A stretch of DNA of 12,121 nucleotides from an uncultured Pseudomonadales bacterium (lineage in GTDB: Bacteria; Pseudomonadota; Gammaproteobacteria; Pseudomonadales; Cellvibrionaceae), in contig CALIUX010000319.1 of the NCBI GenBank assembly GCA_938048505.1, positions 1 to 12,121 on the forward strand. Reading direction: 5' to 3'. The notes beneath the pieces were generated by a model that worked only from the letters and a program-made list of their open reading frames with translations, made no database searches and was not told the origin of the DNA. Position 1 is the stretch's first letter. Every line of letters begins with the position of its first letter. The translations under genes and the position numbers were made by a program. Shown here piece by piece: positions 7,937 through 12,121 of the stretch.

Positions 7937-7971
7937 TACTGTATTAATAAAGTATTGTTTTAATACAGTAC
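7936..7971 (+). terminator. 12-bp perfect hairpin after the DUF1820 gene
   Basis: Arms GTACTGTATTAA (7936-7947) and TTAATACAGTAC (7960-7971) surround a 12-nt loop and start at the last base of the DUF1820 stop codon. No T tract follows (CGGTTATCAG), so intrinsic termination is uncertain; it could protect the 3' end of the mRNA or reduce read-through into the hydrolase gene. Confidence 0.5.
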
Positions 7972-8040
7972 GGTTATCAGTGTATTGCTTTTATTAAGCT
8001 AGTTTGATATTGGCTATTTTATGGCTAAACAAGGCATCGA

Positions 8041-8814
8041 ATGGGTAGGCTTATGACTTTATATTCACGTGTGGCAGGGCAGGGAGAGCCAGTCGTTATT
8101 GTTCATGGCTTATTCGGCTCCATGGAAAACCTCGGAACGCAAGCTCGAGCACTGGCTGAGCAGTTTCGCGTATACAGTATTGATCTGCCTAACCATGGTC
8201 GTAGTCCCCATCATCCGGATATGAACTTGCAGTCTATGGCAGAGGACATTATTCAATGGATGGATGAGCATAATTTGCCATCTGCGCATTTTGTGGGCCA
8301 TTCTCTGGGTGGTAAGGCAGTGATGGAATTGGCTATGCGCTACCCGGAACGATGCCGGCGCATAGCGGTCATTGATATTGCGCCAGTACGCTATGAGCCG
8401 CGTCACTATGATGTCTTTTCGGCGTTTAATGCTGTTGATCCTTCTTTAATAACAAATCGAAGCGAAGCAGATACTTTAATGAAGCCATATGTTCAAGAAG
8501 CCGCTGTACGCAGCTTCTTGTTAAAAAACCTCATTAAGGTCGACTCGGGCTATCAGTGGCGTTTGAATCTGCCTGCATTGATTGATAATTACGATGCGCT
8601 TATTGATCAAAACTATCAAGGAGCTGTTTTTAATCAGCCGATTCTGTTTATAAAAGGAGGTGATTCTTCTTATATCACCGAATCTTACCGTGAGGCGATT
8701 ACGATGCGTTTTTCTCAAGTCTCGCTCAAAGTTGTCCCGAATACAGGGCATTGGCTCCATGCCGAAAAGCCAGAGCACATTTCTCGCTTGTTACACCGAT
8801 TCTTGGCGCCCTAA
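8041..8814 (+). CDS. ybfF: YbfF-like alpha/beta hydrolase (esterase)
   Basis: A cytoplasmic serine esterase related to E. coli YbfF, which hydrolyses short acyl esters and acyl-CoA thioesters in vitro; its cell role is unclear. The 257-aa protein shows the oxyanion-hole motif HGLFGSMENLG, the strand-turn DLPNHGRSP, the nucleophile elbow GHSLGGKAVMELA, the conserved IDIAPVRY, and the C-terminal histidine in NTGHWLHAEKPE. These match the YbfF pattern along the whole length. Start: ATG 8041 has AAGG at 6-nt spacing; ATG 8053 would give a shorter N-terminus (MTLYSR) closer to E. coli YbfF and has AGG only 3 nt away. An 11-codon open frame (8021-8056) ends across ATG 8053. No confident promoter was found. 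It is separate from the thioesterase at 5074, and the two share only the fold. Confidence 0.93.
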   Translation: MGRLMTLYSRVAGQGEPVVIVHGLFGSMENLGTQARALAEQFRVYSIDLPNHGRSPHHPDMNLQSMAEDIIQWMDEHNLPSAHFVGHSLGGKAVMELAMRYPERCRRIAVIDIAPVRYEPRHYDVFSAFNAVDPSLITNRSEADTLMKPYVQEAAVRSFLLKNLIKVDSGYQWRLNLPALIDNYDALIDQNYQGAVFNQPILFIKGGDSSYITESYREAITMRFSQVSLKVVPNTGHWLHAEKPEHISRLLHRFLAP

Positions 8815-9084
8815 TACTTGCTTAGCGCTAATGCCTGCTTCAGAATGCGACAAAAAAATGATTATTGTTGACAATTTCTCACTTTAATCCCGTGTGAATG
8901 CTCTCTTCATAGGCTAATATGCTCTGAATCGCAGCTTGTTGTCATAACGGCTTATTGCTGTTGTGCAATTTTTATATCCATCCTGCGTGTATTTTTGATT
9001 TCGGTGTCATCTTCCTCTAGCGGGTAGAGGTTACCTATAAAACTGATTTGTTAATTTGCTTGTAAAGGTGCTTGATCAGTTTTG

Positions 9085-9108
9085 TTTTGAGCAAATTTTT
9101 GAGCGAAT
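9085..9108. repeat. 12-bp direct repeat, two abutting copies
   Basis: TTTTGAGCAAAT (9085-9096) is followed directly by TTTTGAGCGAAT (9097-9108), 11 of 12 identical. The 12-bp period is near one helical turn. It lies 22 bp before the half-site cluster and about 95 bp before the Nudix regulator, so it may be a regulator-binding tandem. Confidence 0.5.
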
Positions 9109-9129
9109 TGTAGTTAAGAGTAAATAGGT

Positions 9130-9163
9130 AATAACAATTAATCGATAATAGTTATTCAATAAC
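9130..9163. promoter_or_regulatory. Candidate operator: three AATAAC/GTTATT half-sites
   Basis: AATAAC at 9130-9135, GTTATT at 9151-9156 and AATAAC at 9158-9163. The first and second form a 27-bp inverted repeat (10 of the outer 11 base pairs match, centre 9143). The second and third form a perfect 13-bp palindrome, GTTATT-C-AATAAC. The cluster ends 38 bp before the TTG start of the winged-helix Nudix regulator, a usual place for an autoregulatory operator. Which protein binds is inferred from position only. Confidence 0.5.
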
Positions 9164-9201
9164 AAATAATAATAGTGCAGCATATTAATTAGGAATATCT
9201 T

Positions 9202-9921
9202 TTGGATAGTACAGAACTCTCATCAGCTACGGCTTCGACACCTGCAGGGGAAACGCTTCCCGATATATCTATCGATTGTTTGGTCTTTGGTTTAGATAAC
9301 GGGCGACTTAATGTATTACTAGCTAAACATCGTGCGGGCATTCGTCAAGGGCAATGGGCTTTACCTGGCGGTCACATTGGTAGTTCAGAAGATTTAGATG
9401 ATGCAGCCTCACGCATATTAAAAGATGTGACCGGCGTGAGAGATCTCTTTTTGGAGCAGTTGCGTGCCTTTGGTCGTGCTGATCGATTCCCTGATGCGCG
9501 CGTGATAACTATTGCTTATTATGCATTGGTTAAACAAAAGGACTATGAAGTGGTTGCCGGTGGGCCCGCTTCGGATGTGCGATGGTGGGATATTCATGAC
9601 GTGCCCGAGCTGGTTTATGATCATGGTGAAATACTTCAGCAGGGCCTAAGCAGTCTCCGTCATAAAGTTCGCCATGAGCCGCTGGGTTTTAATTTGCTAC
9701 CTGAAAAGTTCACATTGCTACATCTGCAAGAGCTTTATGAATCCATTCTTGATACTAAGCTCGATAAGCCTAATTTTCGTCGTAAAATGATGAACATGAA
9801 GTTACTGGTTGATTGCAATGAAAAACAGCAAAATGTTGCGCATCGCGCTGCCGCACTTTATCGCTTTGATGAGTCTGTATACCAATCCTTAAAGGAAAAA
9901 GGTTTTAGCTTCGAAGTGTAG
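9202..9921 (+). CDS. NrtR-like transcriptional regulator, Nudix domain plus winged helix
   Basis: A 239-aa cytoplasmic DNA-binding regulator with an N-terminal Nudix fold (about 22-150) and a C-terminal winged-helix domain (about 160-239: FTLLHLQELYESIL, LDKPNFRRKM, ending in AALYRFDE). This is the architecture of NrtR (NAD metabolism) and of the sugar-sensing Nudix regulators described in Bacteroidetes. The Nudix box is broken: G57-x5-E63-x7-R71 is kept, but the REUXEEXGU part reads RILKDVTGV, so two metal-binding glutamates are Ile72 and Val76 and one is Asp75. It is therefore probably a ligand sensor without hydrolase activity. The TTG start is supported by AGGA at 7-nt spacing; there is no in-frame ATG nearby. 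It is monocistronic here, convergent with the hybrid kinase, with a candidate operator just upstream. NAD or a sugar derivative could be the ligand; the window does not say. Confidence 0.9.
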   Translation: MDSTELSSATASTPAGETLPDISIDCLVFGLDNGRLNVLLAKHRAGIRQGQWALPGGHIGSSEDLDDAASRILKDVTGVRDLFLEQLRAFGRADRFPDARVITIAYYALVKQKDYEVVAGGPASDVRWWDIHDVPELVYDHGEILQQGLSSLRHKVRHEPLGFNLLPEKFTLLHLQELYESILDTKLDKPNFRRKMMNMKLLVDCNEKQQNVAHRAAALYRFDESVYQSLKEKGFSFEV

Positions 9922-9962
9922 GTTTTAATTTAAATATAGATCTACGCATAAGTATTGAAGTG

Positions 9963-9991
9963 AGGTGCTTGCCGTGAGAAAGCAATCACCT
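9963..9991. terminator. Weak hairpin between convergent Nudix regulator and hybrid kinase
   Basis: AGGTGCTTGC (9963-9972) and GCAATCACCT (9982-9991) pair over 9 of 10 positions with a 9-nt loop. It lies 41 bp after the regulator stop and overlaps the last codons of the convergent kinase gene. No T tract follows on either strand, so a terminator role is only suggested by its position. Confidence 0.3.
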
Positions 9992-12121
9992 TGCATTGCG
10001 ATGGCTTGCTACGTGGTTACCTGTGATGTGGTTAATTGATATCTGTGACTGCTCAAGCTGATTTTCAATTTCTCGAGCATGGTGTAAAACCGCAATTTGA
10101 GTTTTTACTCTGGCAAGCAATTCTTCCTTCTTGACCGGCTTATTAACAAAATCATTTCCTCCACTCAAAAAGCCTTGTATGAGTTCACCTTCGATATCTT
10201 TTGCTGTCAAAAAAATGATAGGTAAAGCATATAAGGAGTGCTCTGCTCTAATAATTTCACATGCTTCGTAGCCAGTCATTTGAGGCATCATGACATCCAT
10301 CACCACAAGATCAATATTGGGGTGTTCTCGCATTGCTTCTATGGCTTCCTGCCCATTTTTGGCCTCAATTAAATTGTAATGATGTAGGTCCAAAATACCA
10401 TGCAGCACCATTCTATTTATGGCGTCGTCATCTACTATTAAAATAGTTATTTCATTTGCGTAAGGCAGGGCACTTATTTTTAAGTTGAGCGCGTTTTGAG
10501 CTGGTTTTAGTGTGGTGCGTATATCTTTTTTGAGTGAAGCCTGATCATTTTTGCCTTTGCTTTTAGTCTGTTTTTTAGCTTGCTTCTTGTGATGTTTTTC
10601 TGAGTGATTATTAGTGGTGTCTTCTGGGTTGCGGTGTGGTTTAGAGCGGTTTGTAGCAAGTGCTTCATTGTCTTTATTTGTCGGTTTATTTCCTTTTCTT
10701 GTGGGTGACCGGCTGGTAGAGTAAAAATGATTTGCGAGTTTTTTCGGTATGATTTGTGGGATGCTGTCATGTTTGCATAAGGTTGACCCGGTTGGCATAG
10801 TAAAAATAAAGCTTGTACCTTTTTGGGGCTGAGAGGCGACATGAATTGTTCCACCGTGCAGCTCTATGAGTTGTTTGGTAATCGAAAGCCCTAATCCTGT
10901 TCCGCCATATTCTCTAGAGTCGTTATGCTCTAACTGAAAAAACGATTGAAAAATCACTTTTATATCTTCTGGTTTAATGCCGAGGCCGGTATCTTTAACG
11001 CAAATAGTGGTTGTCTCTTCGCTTTGTGCTGCGCTTACTTTTACATAGCCCTTATCGCTATATTTAATGCCATTACCTATTAAATTAAACAAAATCTGCT
11101 GTAGGCGATTGGTGTCGGCATTCACGCAATAAAAAGAGTGTGGGATTTCATTTTTAAGCTGGATGTCTTTTCCATTGGTGAGCGGCGATAGTAGTGTCAT
11201 AACCGAATCGGTGAGTGTTCTTAGGTCGACATCACTTTTATGCAATTCTATTTGTTGGTCTTCTAGTTTTGATGAGTCTAAAATATCATTGATTAAATAT
11301 GATAGCCTTCTTCCGCTTGAAATGATCATATCGAGTTGTTTTATTTTGCTTTTTTCAAGCGATAGTTGGCAGTTATCTTTGAGTGATTCGGCCAGTCCTA
11401 TAATGCCATTGAGAGGGGTGCGTAACTCATGAGAGGTATTGGCAAGAAAAGCATCTTTCATTTTGTCGATTTTAATAAGCTTAGCATTGACTTCCTTTTC
11501 TTTTTTTAGCTCGAGGCGCTTCTCTTTATGCCGTATAAATGCGAGTAAAAAAAGTATCGCAATGAGTATGTAGGTAATATAAGCCCACCATGTTCGCCAG
11601 TGTGGTGGTAATACATTGATGTCAAGTTGAATTCCTGCGTCATTCCATATGCCTTCAGCGTTGGCTGCACGCACCTTAAAAGTATAATTGCCGGCGCCAA
11701 TGTTGGTGTACGTTGCTGAATGCTTATTGCCCGATGATATCCATTCACTGTCAAAGCCTTCTAATTTATACGCATATTGGTTGCGGTTAGAAGAGCGGTA
11801 GCTAATAGCTGAAAAATCGATTGAAAAGACGCGCTGGAAATTTTTGAGTGTAATAGCTTTGGTTTCGAAAATGGCTTTTTTGAGAGGAGACTGAGGCGAG
11901 AGCGCATTCATGCTTTCGTTGAATATTTTTAAATCCGTAAAGCGGATGTCAGGTGCATGCTCGGCTGTGTTTTTTTGTCCAGTTTGATAAATGCTCAGCC
12001 CTTCTGCTGCGCCTAAATAAAGTTTTCCGTTGGAATCGATATAAGTATTGTCGCGGTTAAATGTATTGCCAATCAGGCCATGACTTTCTTGGTATTGAGT
12101 GATGGCATACTGATTTGGAGT
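9986..12121 (-). CDS. Hybrid sensor histidine kinase, propeller/Y_Y_Y type (5' end outside window)
   Basis: The C-terminal 711 residues of a membrane hybrid two-component sensor. The frame stays open upstream of the internal ATG at 11911 to the window edge, so that ATG is not the true start. From the edge: end of a periplasmic Reg_prop beta-propeller (NGKLYLGAAEGLSIY), Y_Y_Y domain (about 100-170, YAYKLEGFDSEW), one transmembrane helix (about 178-196), a charged coiled coil, HisKA with phosphoacceptor His231 in ANTSHELRTPLNG, HATPase with N-box NLIGNGIKYSD, DTGLGI and GGTGLGLSI, a long basic linker, then a receiver with DDD near its start, Asp609 in LVVMDVMMP and Lys661. No DNA-binding domain follows, unlike the one-protein HTCS of Bacteroides, so an outside partner is needed. 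Relatives sense glycan fragments in the periplasm; this is an inference. All key residues are intact. Confidence 0.95.
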   Translation of the reverse strand, partial: TPNQYAITQYQESHGLIGNTFNRDNTYIDSNGKLYLGAAEGLSIYQTGQKNTAEHAPDIRFTDLKIFNESMNALSPQSPLKKAIFETKAITLKNFQRVFSIDFSAISYRSSNRNQYAYKLEGFDSEWISSGNKHSATYTNIGAGNYTFKVRAANAEGIWNDAGIQLDINVLPPHWRTWWAYITYILIAILFLLAFIRHKEKRLELKKEKEVNAKLIKIDKMKDAFLANTSHELRTPLNGIIGLAESLKDNCQLSLEKSKIKQLDMIISSGRRLSYLINDILDSSKLEDQQIELHKSDVDLRTLTDSVMTLLSPLTNGKDIQLKNEIPHSFYCVNADTNRLQQILFNLIGNGIKYSDKGYVKVSAAQSEETTTICVKDTGLGIKPEDIKVIFQSFFQLEHNDSREYGGTGLGLSITKQLIELHGGTIHVASQPQKGTSFIFTMPTGSTLCKHDSIPQIIPKKLANHFYSTSRSPTRKGNKPTNKDNEALATNRSKPHRNPEDTTNNHSEKHHKKQAKKQTKSKGKNDQASLKKDIRTTLKPAQNALNLKISALPYANEITILIVDDDAINRMVLHGILDLHHYNLIEAKNGQEAIEAMREHPNIDLVVMDVMMPQMTGYEACEIIRAEHSLYALPIIFLTAKDIEGELIQGFLSGGNDFVNKPVKKEELLARVKTQIAVLHHAREIENQLEQSQISINHITGNHVASHRNAR

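Larger units (their letters stand above)
8815..9201. other. 387-bp intergenic region ahead of the Nudix regulator
   Basis: No gene is visible here. Short inverted repeats occur at 8822-8831 (TTAGCGCTAA, 8 bp after the hydrolase stop), 8864-8875 (ATTGT-TG-ACAAT) and 9014-9030 (CCTCTA-N5-TAGAGG). None is followed by a clear T tract, so no terminator is called. The last 120 bp become AT-rich and carry a direct repeat and an inverted-repeat cluster, listed separately. No promoter with both good boxes was found; TTGAGC (9099-9104) with TAAATA (9121-9126) is the least poor candidate. Confidence 0.6.

Noticed and set aside
8868..8896. TTGACA at 8868-8873 as a promoter -35 box
   Set aside because: No acceptable -10 occurs at 15-19 bp; the hexamer is part of a small palindrome over 300 bp from the next gene.
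10507..10854. 115-codon minus-strand frame within the kinase gene
   Set aside because: It is an out-of-frame shadow over the HATPase end and basic linker; the main frame carries intact kinase and receiver motifs.
11909..11911. ATG at 11911 as the true start of the hybrid kinase
   Set aside because: The frame continues upstream to the window edge with clear propeller sequence (LYLGAAEGLSIY), so the gene is truncated by the window.

Overview
The window looks like chromosomal DNA of a marine, probably polysaccharide-degrading gammaproteobacterium, possibly of the Cellvibrionaceae (Saccharophagus/Teredinibacter relatives). This is inferred from gene content and protein character, not from a database search. 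Supporting signs are a gammaproteobacterial miaB next to a DUF1820 gene, a YbfF-type esterase, a Nudix/winged-helix regulator, a periplasmic-propeller hybrid sensor kinase of the sort linked to glycan use, and a cis-AT type I polyketide synthase.

Region 1 (1-5820) is the edge of a polyketide biosynthesis locus. A large PKS gene on the minus strand starts at 4758 and runs off the left edge, with order KS-AT-DH-(structural KR)-KR. All KS, AT and DH catalytic residues are present, and a 15-bp tandem repeat codes for the linker after DH. A stand-alone type II thioesterase is transcribed divergently. The AT-rich 315-bp gap between them can be read as two back-to-back sigma70-type promoters. The thioesterase would be expected to clear stalled or wrong acyl groups from the synthase.

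Region 2 (5887-8814) is housekeeping. miaB (tRNA ms2i6A synthase) is on the minus strand and ends at a strong 18-bp hairpin with a U tract in its own direction. A DUF1820 gene diverges from it, and a YbfF-like alpha/beta hydrolase follows on the plus strand. The usual gammaproteobacterial neighbours downstream of miaB (phoH, ybeY) are absent and the PKS locus sits there instead, so the locus may have been inserted at this point.

Region 3 (8815-12121) is regulatory. A 387-bp intergenic region carries a 12-bp direct repeat and a cluster of three AATAAC/GTTATT half-sites just ahead of an NrtR-like regulator. That regulator has a degenerate Nudix box, so it is probably a ligand sensor and not an enzyme. 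Convergent with it is the C-terminal part of a membrane hybrid histidine kinase (propeller end, Y_Y_Y, TM, HisKA, HATPase, basic linker, receiver) that runs off the right edge. Together they suggest the edge of a sugar- or glycan-responsive locus. No tRNA, rRNA, insertion sequence or CRISPR array was seen.
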